NCBI GenBank assembly: GCA_965237505.1
Contig: CBDEFR010000008.1
Location: forward strand, 186,001 to 250,000
Reading direction: 5' to 3'
Length of the DNA stretch: 64,000 nt
DNA from: NVTR01 sp965237505
Lineage (GTDB): Bacteria; Pseudomonadota; Alphaproteobacteria; Rhodobacterales; Rhodobacteraceae
Shown here: positions 1 through 8,043 of the stretch, in pieces
Layout: each line of letters begins with the position of its first letter
How positions within the stretch are numbered: position 1 is the first letter of the stretch
Notes under the pieces: generated by a model
Told to the model about the DNA's origin: nothing
What the model saw: the letters and a program-made list of their open reading frames with translations, nothing else
Databases searched by the model: none
Translations under genes and position numbers: made by a program

Positions 1-78
1 GCAAGAGCCGATAAGCCGTTTTTTGGTAGCGTATTTTTTCAGATCCGCGAGTACGTCCAGTATCCGGTCGTTTGCCAT
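1..78 (-). CDS. Partial hypothetical protein (N-terminus only)
   Basis: An open frame reads leftward from an ATG at 78 and runs off the window edge after 26 codons, beginning MANDRILDVLADLKKYATKK. An AAAGAGA-like ribosome site lies just upstream of the ATG, and an AT-rich gap of about 185 bp separates it from the first IS element. The family is not recognised from this short piece. The call rests on the open frame to the edge, the lysine-rich helical composition and the upstream purine stretch. Confidence 0.4.
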   Translation of the reverse strand, partial: MANDRILDVLADLKKYATKKRLIGSC

Positions 79-263
79 GTCAGTCTCTTTAAGATTGGTT
101 AACACAAAGTAAATTCCACTTTAGCAAGAAAAATAAACTGATAATATTCACGAATATAAACTCCCCTAAAATGGCGAGTGCGCGTGTTTTACACATCTGA
201 TCACCATCGAACTTTCGAAAAGCGCGCCACCCGAGCGGATTTCGCCGCTTCAGACATGTTATA

Positions 264-1418
264 CCAACGGCCCTAGTCGTTGACCGTTTTGGCCCATTGT
301 CTGGTAGTGATTGACGTGATTGCGGTTTTGTCGTTTGCAAAGAAGTTCCATGCTTCGCAACACCTGTCGACGATCTGCTCATAATTGTCGAAGTCGGATA
401 TGGCGAGCTTGTTGGCACGCAGATAAGCCCACACATTTTCCATCGGGTTGAGTTCAGGGGAATAGGGCGGGAGTTTGAGCAGGGTGATGTTGTCGGGTAC
501 CTCCAGCTCTGCCGAACCGTGCCAGCCAGCGCCATCCAGAATGAGAAGGGCATGTGCGCCCGATGCGACGGTTTTAGCGATCTCGGCGAGATGCGCGCTC
601 ATGGCCTGTGTGTCGGCATGTGGCATGATCAGAGCGGCCGCTTCAGCCCGTTCCGGGCAGACGGCGCCGAAAATGTAGCTCCAGATATAGCGGGTGTCGC
701 GCGGGGCACGGGGGCGTGTTCCACGCTCGGCCCAGATACGGGTGAGCGTGCCCTGCTGGCCAACCCGCGCTTCATCCTGAAACCATATCTCCAGGGGCTT
801 GCTGCGGGCTGTTTCCGGCAAGGCTGCTTCTACCTCTGCGGCGAAGTTTTTTAAAAGCCTCCTGTGCATCCGGGTCGGATTTCGGATGCTGCGGGCGCAC
901 CGACAGACGCCGAAAGCCCAGGCTTGCCAATTGTTTGCCAACAGTTCGCTCATGCATGGTGACGCCGAAGCGCTCTTCGATCTTGCGTTTCAGATCAATG
1001 CGCCGCCAGCGCACAACCCCATCGGTTTCGGGGTCGGGACCCGCCCGAACCATTTCCGCCAACTCCTCCTTCTGTGCCGCGCTCAGCAGACAGGGTGGAT
1101 CCGGCGGGCGACGGTTGAACAGGCCCGACACGCCCTCCGCATTGTAACGGTGGGCCCAATCCCGCAACGTCTGCCGATCCATGCCGCAGTTTTCTGCCGC
1201 CGTCTTGCGGTCAACCCCATCCAGAACCAAGGCAATCGCCAACATCCGTCGCGCCGCTTTCCCATCCCGGCACCGCGCCGCTTCCTGGCGAAGCTCGCCT
1301 GCGGACTTGTCTTTTCGCGTAATCCTTACTGCTATCAAAGCCTCCCTTGCCTTGATGCCACTGAATCAGATCACGCCGCTCGTGGGAATCCCCTTGAGTC
1401 AAATCTGGGGGCCGTTGG
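264..1418 (-). mobile_element. IS630-family element, copy 1 (decayed)
   Basis: A 1155-bp element ends in CCAACGGCCC at the left and GGGGCCGTTGG at the right, with TA next to each end and TTA outside that on both sides. It is nearly identical to the copies at 1426, 37218 and 52414, but has six T instead of seven in the frameshift run (847-852), so it is one base short. A 7-bp TATTATA separates it from copy 2. The complete copies at 37218 and 52414 define its extent. Confidence 0.93.
273..1338 (-). pseudogene. IS630 transposase, frameshift signal broken (copy 1)
   Basis: The upstream frame (from 1338) encodes the helix-turn-helix half, with RQTLRDWAHRYNAEG. The downstream frame (to 273) encodes the DDE catalytic half, with motifs IWFQDEARVG, LILDGAGWH and SPELNPMENVWAYLR. 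In intact copies the halves join by a -1 shift on seven A residues. Here one A is missing, so a -1 slip no longer connects them and the first frame reads on into about 27 unrelated residues. It is probably non-functional unless transcriptional slippage restores the base. Confidence 0.8.
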
Positions 1419-1425
1419 TATTATA

Positions 1426-2579
1426 CCAACGGCCCTAGTCGTTGACCGTTTTGGCCCATTGTTTGGTAGTGATTGACGTGATTGCGGTTTTGTCGTTTGC
1501 AAAGAAGTTCCATGCTTCGCAACACCTGTCGACGATCTGCTCATAATTGTCGAAGACGGATATGGCGAGCTTGTTGGCACGCAGATAAGCCCACACATTT
1601 TCCATCGGTTGAGTTCAGGGGAATAGGGCGGGAGTTTGAGCAGGGTGATGTTGTCGGGCACCTCCAGCTCTGCCGAACCGTGCCAGCCAGCGCCGTCCAG
1701 AATGAGAAGGGCATGTGCGCCCGATGCGACGGTTTAAGCGATCTCGGCGAGATGCGCGCTCATGGCCTGTGTGTCGGCATGTGGCATGATCAGAGCGGCC
1801 GCTTCAGCCCGTTCCGGGCAGACGGCGCCGAAATTGTAGCTCCAGATATAGCGGGTGTCGCGCGGGGCACGGGGGCGTGTTCCACGCTCGGCCCAGATAC
1901 GGGTGAGCGTGCCCTGCTGGCCAACCCGCGCTTCATCCTGAAACCATATCTCCAGGGGCTTGCTGCGGGCTGTTTCCGGCAAGGCTGCTTCTACCTCTGC
2001 GGCGAAGTTTTTTTAAAAGCCTCCTGTGCATCCGGGTCGGATTTCGGATGCTGCGGGCGCACCGACAGACGCCGAAAGCCCAGGCTTGCCAATTGTTTGC
2101 CAACAGTTCGCTCATGCATGGTGACGCCGAAGCGCTCTTCGATCTTGCGTTTCAGATCAATGCGCCGCCAGCGCACAACCCCATCGGTTTCGGGGTCGGG
2201 ACCCGCCCGAACCATTTCCGCCAACTCCTCCTTCTGTGCCGCGCTCAGCAGACAGGGTGGATCCGGCGGGCGACGGTTGAACAGGCCGACACGCCCTCCG
2301 CATTGTAACGGTGGGCCCAATCCCGCAGCGTCTGCCGATCCATGCCGCAGTTTTCTGCCGCCGTCTTGCGGTCAACCCCATCCAGAACCAGGGCAATCGC
2401 CAACATCCGTCGCGCCGCTTTCCCATCCCGGCACCGCGCCGCTTCCTGGCGAAGCTCGCCTGCGGACTTGTCTTTTCGCGTAATCCTTACTGCCATCAAA
2501 GCCTCCCTTGCCTTGATGCCACTGAATCAGATCACGCCGCTCGTGGGAATCCCCTTGAGTCAAATCTGGGGGCCGTTGG
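1426..2579 (-). mobile_element. IS630-family element, copy 2 (decayed)
   Basis: The second tandem copy has the same CCAACGGCCC/GGGGCCGTTGG ends and TA flanks. It is 1154 bp long, with two single-base deletions relative to the intact copies (near 1607 and near 2287) and a nonsense substitution near 1735. It keeps the seven-T run at 2008-2014. Its right end lies about 22 bp past the ccrA stop codon, so it may separate ccrA from its original terminator. Confidence 0.92.
1435..2499 (-). pseudogene. IS630 transposase remnant (copy 2)
   Basis: The same two-part transposase as in copies 3 and 4, but with at least three lesions. A base lost near 2287 breaks the helix-turn-helix half. A substitution near 1735 turns a lysine codon after HLAEIA into a stop. 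A lost G near 1607 shifts the last part of the DDE domain. No single frameshift event could give a full protein. The pattern of lesions differs from copy 1, so the two tandem copies decayed independently. Confidence 0.85.
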
Positions 2580-2601
2580 TATTACCCGCCAGTTTGCCGA
2601 A

Positions 2602-3891
2602 TCATTTGGTGGCACCCGCCTCCAGCACGTCTTCGAGCGTCCTGAGCCCGGTGCGCGGCGCCTGAACCAGCACTGCCATGTTGCCCGGCTTGTGCTCGTT
2701 GCGCAGCATCTTAAGATGCGCCTGCGGGATTTCCGCCCACGGAAACACTTCGGACATGCACGGATCCAGCCGGCGTTCGACCATCAGCTTGTTGGCCGCC
2801 GCCGCTTGCTTGAGATGCGCGAAATGGCTGCCCTGAATGCGTTTCTGGTTCATCCAGACATAGCGCGCGTCCATCGTCAGGTTATAGCCGCTTGTGCCGG
2901 CGCAGATCACCACCATGCCGCCCTTTTTGCAGACGAACGTGGATACCGGAAATGTCGCTTCGCCCGGATGTTCAAACACCATGTCAACGTTCACGCCCTT
3001 ACCGGTGATGTCCCAGATCGCCTTGCCGAATTTGCGAACCTCGCCGAACCAGGCCTTGTATTCGGGGCTGTTCACCGTCGGCAGCTGGCCCCAGCAGTTG
3101 AATTTCTTGCGGTTGATGACCCCCTTGGCGCCCAGACCCATGACGAAATCATGCTTTTCTTCGTCCGAGATCACCCCGATGGCGTTGCCGCCCGCGGTAT
3201 TGATCAACTGGATCGCAAATGACCCCAGGCCACCGGACGCGCCCCAGACCAGAACATTCTGCCCCGGTTTAAGCTCGTGCGGGTGGTGCCCAAACAGCAT
3301 CCGATAGGCTGTGGCCAGTGTCAGCGTGTAGCACGCGCTTTCTTCCCAGCTCAGATGCCGGGGGCGCGCCATCAGTTGCTGGGCCTGCACCCGGGTAAAC
3401 TGCGCGAACGAGCCGTCTGGCGTTTCATAACCCCAGATCCGCTGGCTGGTGGAAAACATCGGGTCACCGCCGTTGCATTCCTCGTCGTCGCCGTCGTCCT
3501 GATTGCAATGCACCACCACTTCGTCGCCGACCCGCCAGCGCGTAACCTTGTCGCCGACCGCCCAGACGATACCGGCGGCGTCGGAACCGGCGATGTGATA
3601 CTCGGCCTTGTGAATGTCGAACGGGCTGATCGGCGTGCCAAGCCCGGCCCAGACGCCGTTGTAATTGACCCCGGCCGCCATCACCAAGACCAGCACATCC
3701 TTGCTGTCGATCGCAGGTGTGTCCACCGTTTCGACCTGAAACGACTTGTCCGGCTCGCCGTGGCGGTCGCGCCGGATCGCCCAGGCAATCATTTGCTTGG
3801 GCACATGGCCGAGTGGCGGGATTTCCCCCAACTCGTACAGGTCTTTTTGCGGCGCCTCATAAGCGGCCGGATCCGCGTCGGTTGTCACCAT
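2602..3891 (-). CDS. ccrA: Crotonyl-CoA carboxylase/reductase
   Basis: This 429-residue medium-chain dehydrogenase/reductase carries out reductive carboxylation of crotonyl-CoA to ethylmalonyl-CoA with NADPH and CO2, the signature step of the ethylmalonyl-CoA pathway. The N-terminal quinone-reductase-like part contains MAAGVNYNGVWAGLG (residues 71-85). The Rossmann motif GASGGLG is at 217-223, and FEHPGEATFPVSTFVCKKGG follows in the second half. Length and motifs match the family. The start has no better alternative nearby. A 16-bp motif shared with the ecm and mcl2 promoters lies about 23 bp upstream. IS630 copy 2 sits directly after the stop codon. Confidence 0.95.
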   Translation of the reverse strand: MVTTDADPAAYEAPQKDLYELGEIPPLGHVPKQMIAWAIRRDRHGEPDKSFQVETVDTPAIDSKDVLVLVMAAGVNYNGVWAGLGTPISPFDIHKAEYHIAGSDAAGIVWAVGDKVTRWRVGDEVVVHCNQDDGDDEECNGGDPMFSTSQRIWGYETPDGSFAQFTRVQAQQLMARPRHLSWEESACYTLTLATAYRMLFGHHPHELKPGQNVLVWGASGGLGSFAIQLINTAGGNAIGVISDEEKHDFVMGLGAKGVINRKKFNCWGQLPTVNSPEYKAWFGEVRKFGKAIWDITGKGVNVDMVFEHPGEATFPVSTFVCKKGGMVVICAGTSGYNLTMDARYVWMNQKRIQGSHFAHLKQAAAANKLMVERRLDPCMSEVFPWAEIPQAHLKMLRNEHKPGNMAVLVQAPRTGLRTLEDVLEAGATK

Positions 3892-3913
3892 CGCCTTGCA
3901 AGCTCCATACCAA

Positions 3914-3929
3914 TTGCCGCGATGCAGAA
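3914..3929. promoter_or_regulatory. Candidate operator shared by ethylmalonyl-CoA genes (ccrA copy)
   Basis: TTGCCGCGATGCAGAA, an imperfect palindrome, lies upstream of ccrA. Near-identical copies lie upstream of ecm (7956) and mcl2 (33518). The regulator is not identified; the link is inferred from three promoters of one pathway sharing the motif. Confidence 0.5.
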
Positions 3930-4049
3930 TAGCGGCGGCATTTCATCGTGAAATAATTGTGGGTGCGCAATTATGCAATCCGATAAAGGGCGTTTTTGAA
4001 ATTATATGACTCTTCCAATTCAGCCAGCCGCCGCATTGTTGCTAGTGCA

Positions 4050-5414
4050 TCAGGCGTGGTGCGAAATCGAACCGGCATAATATTCCAAAAGCGTCCTGTC
4101 ATCGGGGTTTATGTGAATACCCTCGCCGCTCTCGGTGATCATCCGGCGCATCAGAAGATGGCTCACCGCCACCGTCACTTCATCAGCTGCATCGCCGTCG
4201 AGCAATCCAACATGCACACCACGCGCCCGCATCGCTTTGATCCGCGCGGCGGCGGATTTTTCCAATGCTGCGCGCGAAATCGGATTATCAGCCGACAGAA
4301 TGCAACTGGCCACCAGCGGCACCGGCAAGGCGGGCACAATCGCCCTTATCCGCGAAATCAGTTCGCGGCCGATTTTCCTGGTCAAGTCGCCCTTCTTTCC
4401 GGCCGAAAATTCGACCAGCGACAAAGGCGTTCCAAAACTGACCGCCGCATAGCCAAAGGGAATGAAACGCCCGGTCAGACGCTGCGCAATATGTTTGACG
4501 AAATAGCGGATCGCAGTGCTCCAGCGAAATCTGAATTTCCGCACGCCGGACTCAGCAGTGGCCACCAGAACCCGGTCTTCCAGAACCCGGTCATAATTCA
4601 GCGCCACCGGCACAAATACCACATCACGGCTTTCACCGGGGATGAAATCGGACACGATATAGTTCAACAGCCCCAGCTTGGGCTCGCCAACGCGCCCGTT
4701 CAGACTCAGCCCGCCTTCCGGGAACACCGCCTGCGCCACACCGTTCGCGGTGGCCATCTGCACGTAGCGCGCCAGCACCCGGCGATACAGCGGATTGCGC
4801 GATTTGCGGCGGATGAAATAGGCCCCCATGGCCTTGATCAGGCGGCTGAGCGGCCAGACCCGCGCCCATTCGCCGACCGCATAGGATAAGGCCGAGCGCT
4901 CAGCAGCTAGATATGTGACCAGAATGTAATCCATGTTGGACCGGTGGTTCATAACGAAAATCACGGTGGCATCCGGATCGATCGCCTTGATCGCATCCTC
5001 GTCAAAATACCCCAGCCGAACCCGGTAAAACGCCCGGCTCAGCAACTTGGACAGGCGGATCGCAATACCGAAATAGGCGCTGGCGCTGAAAGAGGGCACA
5101 ATCTCGCGCGCATAGCGCTGCGCCTCCTGAAACACCACATCCTCGCGCACGCCGGTTTTCGCGGCCTGCTCGGCGACCGCCTCGATGACCTTTGGATCAT
5201 AGCTCAGGCGCTGGATCATATCGTGTCGGCGTAGCAACTTGAACGGCTCGATCGGGCGTTCCAGCCGCTGGTTCAGCCGCGCCACCACCTTTTCCATGCG
5301 CCGCCGGAAGAACCAGCGCACTGATGGAAACAGAAAATGCGAAGCGAAAGTTACGGCCGCAAACGCCACGATAAGAACCAACAGCCAAAGCGGCATGTAA
5401 ACGGTGCGAAACAT
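4050..5414 (-). CDS. PlsB/PlsC-like glycerolipid acyltransferase
   Basis: A 454-residue protein with an N-terminal membrane anchor (about residues 7-29). Its acyltransferase core has the H-x4-D motif in NHRSNMDY (156-163), a conserved arginine-rich segment AYFIRRKSRNPLYRR and the FPEGG substrate motif. It should transfer an acyl chain to glycerol-3-phosphate or lysophosphatidate at the inner membrane. It is longer than a simple PlsC, and the C-terminal region resembles PlsB-type proteins. Genes of this type often sit between ccr and ecm in Rhodobacterales, as here. The exact acceptor cannot be told from the sequence. Confidence 0.8.
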   Translation of the reverse strand: MFRTVYMPLWLLVLIVAFAAVTFASHFLFPSVRWFFRRRMEKVVARLNQRLERPIEPFKLLRRHDMIQRLSYDPKVIEAVAEQAAKTGVREDVVFQEAQRYAREIVPSFSASAYFGIAIRLSKLLSRAFYRVRLGYFDEDAIKAIDPDATVIFVMNHRSNMDYILVTYLAAERSALSYAVGEWARVWPLSRLIKAMGAYFIRRKSRNPLYRRVLARYVQMATANGVAQAVFPEGGLSLNGRVGEPKLGLLNYIVSDFIPGESRDVVFVPVALNYDRVLEDRVLVATAESGVRKFRFRWSTAIRYFVKHIAQRLTGRFIPFGYAAVSFGTPLSLVEFSAGKKGDLTRKIGRELISRIRAIVPALPVPLVASCILSADNPISRAALEKSAAARIKAMRARGVHVGLLDGDAADEVTVAVSHLLMRRMITESGEGIHINPDDRTLLEYYAGSISHHA

Positions 5415-5607
5415 TCAGCGACCCTGTCATCAATCGTGCGCCGGGTAAATCCGCCGAGGCCAGAAATAAGCAGCGGCACAATCCTTTCATAATATCGCCA
5501 TTTAGCTCTGACAATTGTCGAAGACTGCATTCAAAGCGATCTGAATGTGATCAAGCAAAGACAGGCACGCACGATCCGCCTTTTGGCTGTCCAGACGAAG
5601 CCAAAAC

Positions 5608-5962
5608 ATGATTTACGGCCTGATAGGAGGGAATATATTTCTCAGAAGGTATGTGACCGCAGTCCTGGCGGCGATCGTTATCCTGGCGACCACGGCATTG
5701 CCCGCATCGGCGCTCGATCGTCGCGTCGTCATCGTGAACAATACCGCGTTCTCTATCGTTCGGTTTTACGGGTCCAACAAAGGCTCGACATCATGGGAAG
5801 AAGACATCCTTGGATCGCATGTTCTTGGTCCATACTCGTCGGTCAGAATAAATTTTGACGACGGCACCGGCTATTGCAAATTTGATTTCAAGGCGGTGTT
5901 TAACGACGGCGAAGTCCTTATCAAAAAGAACATCAATATTTGCGAGATCGGGGCCTTTACTT
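5608..5962 (+). pseudogene. Small secreted protein, 3' end split off by IS1595-A
   Basis: A signal peptide (hydrophobic run VTAVLAAIVILATTALPASA) precedes a mature part with VVIVNNTAFSIVRFYGSN and two cysteines. The frame is cut after ...CEIGAFT by the IS at 5963-7845. The 9-bp flank CCTTTACTT occurs at both sides (5954-5962 and 7846-7854), and removing the element restores ...GAFTYN and a TGA at 7860-7862, so only the last few residues are displaced. The start is uncertain: ATG at 5608, or GTG at 5653 after AGAAGG. The function is unknown; it resembles small exported proteins of alphaproteobacteria. Confidence 0.7.
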
Positions 5963-6031
5963 GGGCTTATAAGCTTGTATTGACATTGGGCCCATGAACG
6001 CCTATATTCATAGTATAGGGAGACGAGATCA

Positions 6032-6964
6032 ATGGCCCATAAATCCCCAGGAAAATCAGACCGCGAAGGCATCACCTTGGTGCAGCTTTGCGACATGTTC
6101 CCGACCGAGGAAAGGGCGAGGGAATGGTTTGAATCTCGCATATGGCCTGACGGGCGGTATTGCCCGCATTGTGGAGGCATGCGCACCCACGAGGCCAGCC
6201 ACAACAACATGCCCTACCGGTGCTCGGATTGCCGGGGCTACTTCTCGGTTAAGACGGGCACCGCGATGCACAAGTCGCACATCCCGTTGCGTAAGTGGGT
6301 GTTCGCAATTTACCTGCACTTGACCAGCCTCAAGGGCGTGTCCAGCATGAAGTTGCACCGGGATATCGGGGTTTCCCAACCCGCAGCGTGGTTCATGCTC
6401 CAGCGCATCCGCAAGGCGTGGGAAGGCGACGACAAGCTGTTCGCCGGACCCGTTGAGATCGACGAAACCTATTTCGGCGGCAAGGAAAGCAACAAGCACG
6501 CTCATAAGAAGCAGCGCTTAGGCCGCGGCGGCGTCGGCAAAGCCGCCGTCGTGGGCGCGAAGGATCGCAAGACCAATAAGGTCAAGGCTGCTGTCGTGAA
6601 GGCAACCGACGCAAAGACACTACAGGGCTTTGTTGTCGCTACCGCTCTCGCTGGCGCTATGGTCTATACCGACGACGCAGCGGCCTATAAAGGCATGCCC
6701 TTTGAGCACGCGACCGTCCGCCACAGTGTCGGCGAATACGTTGACGGGATGGCCCATACCAACGGCATCGAGTCCTTCTGGAGTATGCTGAAACGGGCTC
6801 ACAAGGGCGTCTACCACAAGATCAGCGCCAAGCACTTACAGCGCTATGTGGACGAGTTTGCCGGACGGCACGGCGTTCGCGAGCGCAACACTCTGGACCA
6901 GATGCAATCCGTTGTTGCCGGGATGGTCGGGAAGCGGTTAAACTACAAGGAACTGGTGGCCTAA
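6032..6964 (+). CDS. IS1595-family (ISXO2-like) transposase, element A
   Basis: A 310-residue transposase. The N-terminal zinc ribbon has Cys pairs CPHC (44/47) and CSDC (64/67), and helices follow. The ISXO2-like DDE domain has EIDETYFGG, VYTDDAAAYKG and HTNGIESFWSMLKRA as its three catalytic blocks. The ORF is intact and full length. It starts at an ATG about 70 bp inside the left inverted repeat, with a GGGAG-type ribosome site. It is clearly homologous over its length to the transposase of element B at 14535, although the two carry different passengers. Confidence 0.93.
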   Translation: MAHKSPGKSDREGITLVQLCDMFPTEERAREWFESRIWPDGRYCPHCGGMRTHEASHNNMPYRCSDCRGYFSVKTGTAMHKSHIPLRKWVFAIYLHLTSLKGVSSMKLHRDIGVSQPAAWFMLQRIRKAWEGDDKLFAGPVEIDETYFGGKESNKHAHKKQRLGRGGVGKAAVVGAKDRKTNKVKAAVVKATDAKTLQGFVVATALAGAMVYTDDAAAYKGMPFEHATVRHSVGEYVDGMAHTNGIESFWSMLKRAHKGVYHKISAKHLQRYVDEFAGRHGVRERNTLDQMQSVVAGMVGKRLNYKELVA

Positions 6965-6976
6965 TCGGCCACCCAT

Positions 6977-7058
6977 CGTCCCGCTCGTAGCTTCTAGGCA
7001 GCGCGGGACGGACAATCAGAAGGTGTTGCCTCTCGGCTTTGTCATAATAGCCGAGAGG
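6977..7058. terminator. Pair of hairpins between convergent genes of element A
   Basis: Two inverted repeats: CGTCCCGC (6977-6984) with GCGGGACG (7003-7010), and the perfect 10-bp stem CCTCTCGGCT (7029-7038) with AGCCGAGAGG (7049-7058). They lie between the convergent transposase and protease genes, so a bidirectional terminator is likely. There is no long T run on either side. Confidence 0.55.
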
Positions 7059-7105
7059 GCTTCGCCATGTCCACATCTTATCTCATGAGCGAATACAAGA
7101 TGGCA

Positions 7106-7678
7106 TCAGGCGTGAGCGGTCCACACAGCGACCCTCATGCCGCCGTCTCCGCTTTCGCTGAGGTTGCAAACATCATCGACCAAGCCAAACGCCTTAGCCT
7201 TTTCTGGGGACAGAACGGCGGGGGGGGATCTCCCATCCAAAGCTTGGAGAATCTCGGCGGGGACCTGTGTGCGAGTCTTGATAATCTCTCGACTCAACTC
7301 AATATCGCTTCGCAGTTGCTTAACCGCTTCATCGATTCTGTTGAGTGTGTGCCTCTGGGTGAAAGTCCAGTCGTACTCATGAAAAAAGAATCGGGCAAGA
7401 GGAGAGCTGGTTCTAGCGCTTCCAGCAAGGAAGACCGGAATTGCGGTGCTCCCGACATGCCCGACAGCATGCATCCGCACGGGCACGGGAAGCTGACTAA
7501 GAAAGTTGAAGAGGGCTAACGACTGATCAGTGCTGCCCCCGCCACTTGAAAACATAATCACAAGCGACCCGAAATCTGGCCTCTCTAGAATGCTACAGAT
7601 TCTGGCGCGCAGGGCATTTGCCTCAGGGATATATATATCGGCTCCGAATCCAAGGCGGTATTCGACCTTGTCAGTCAT
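7106..7678 (-). CDS. ClpP-like serine protease carried by IS1595-A
   Basis: A 190-residue protein of the ClpP/crotonase fold. The order fits Clp proteases: SLVIMFSSGGG (38-48), the nucleophile context GHVGSTAIPVFLAG with Ser77, then FFFHEYDW with His100. The Ser-His spacing is similar to ClpP. The ATG at 7678 is preceded by GGAGG and AAGAG. It is the only cargo of element A and runs toward the transposase. It lacks a signal peptide, so it should act in the cytoplasm. The substrate is unknown; a role in transposition control or plain hitch-hiking are both possible. The fold assignment is firmer than the activity. Confidence 0.75.
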   Translation of the reverse strand: MTDKVEYRLGFGADIYIPEANALRARICSILERPDFGSLVIMFSSGGGSTDQSLALFNFLSQLPVPVRMHAVGHVGSTAIPVFLAGSARTSSPLARFFFHEYDWTFTQRHTLNRIDEAVKQLRSDIELSREIIKTRTQVPAEILQALDGRSPPAVLSPEKAKAFGLVDDVCNLSESGDGGMRVAVWTAHA

Positions 7679-7955
7679 CTCTTACTGGCCTCCTTACGCC
7701 CGTCATTTATGGAGAGTTGGTGGCCTAAGAACCATCGATTTTTTATCGCTTCTAACCGCTTGCTAAACTTGATAAGTGGGGCGAAAATCGGTACCGCTAG
7801 GTGTAGAATGACTGGGCTGTATTGTCAATACAAACTTATAAGCCCCCTTTACTTATAACTGACGCGCCCGCGCGCATAAGTTGAATAATCCGGCGTCGGC
7901 TTTGCGGCGCGTTCTATCTGTTGGACCGCTGAATTTTTCTCACCCTTTGCACCTC

Positions 7956-7971
7956 TTGCCGCAGTGCAGAA
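7956..7971. promoter_or_regulatory. Candidate operator shared by ethylmalonyl-CoA genes (ecm copy)
   Basis: TTGCCGCAGTGCAGAA lies 73 bp upstream of the ecm start and matches the ccrA and mcl2 copies at nearly every position. A second inverted repeat, ATTGCGC with GCGCAAT, lies between it and the gene at about 7987-8008. Confidence 0.5.
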
Positions 7972-8043
7972 TTCGTGATTAGTACCATATTGCGCAAACC
8001 ACCGCGCAATTGGAATAATCTTGCTCGGCAGAGAATACAGAAC

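Larger units (their letters stand above)
5963..7845 (+). mobile_element. IS1595-family transposon A with ClpP-like passenger gene
   Basis: A 1883-bp element has inverted ends beginning GGGCTTATAAG(C/T)TTGTATTG and is flanked by the direct repeat CCTTTACTT (8-9 bp, as expected for IS1595). It holds a transposase on the plus strand and, convergent to it, a serine-protease-like gene. Two perfect hairpins lie between them. It interrupts a small secreted-protein gene whose frame closes exactly when the element is removed. Confidence 0.9.

Noticed and set aside
1482..2483. Long plus-strand frame through IS630 copy 2
   Set aside because: It is the complement of the transposase gene, and the same shadow appears in every IS630 copy.
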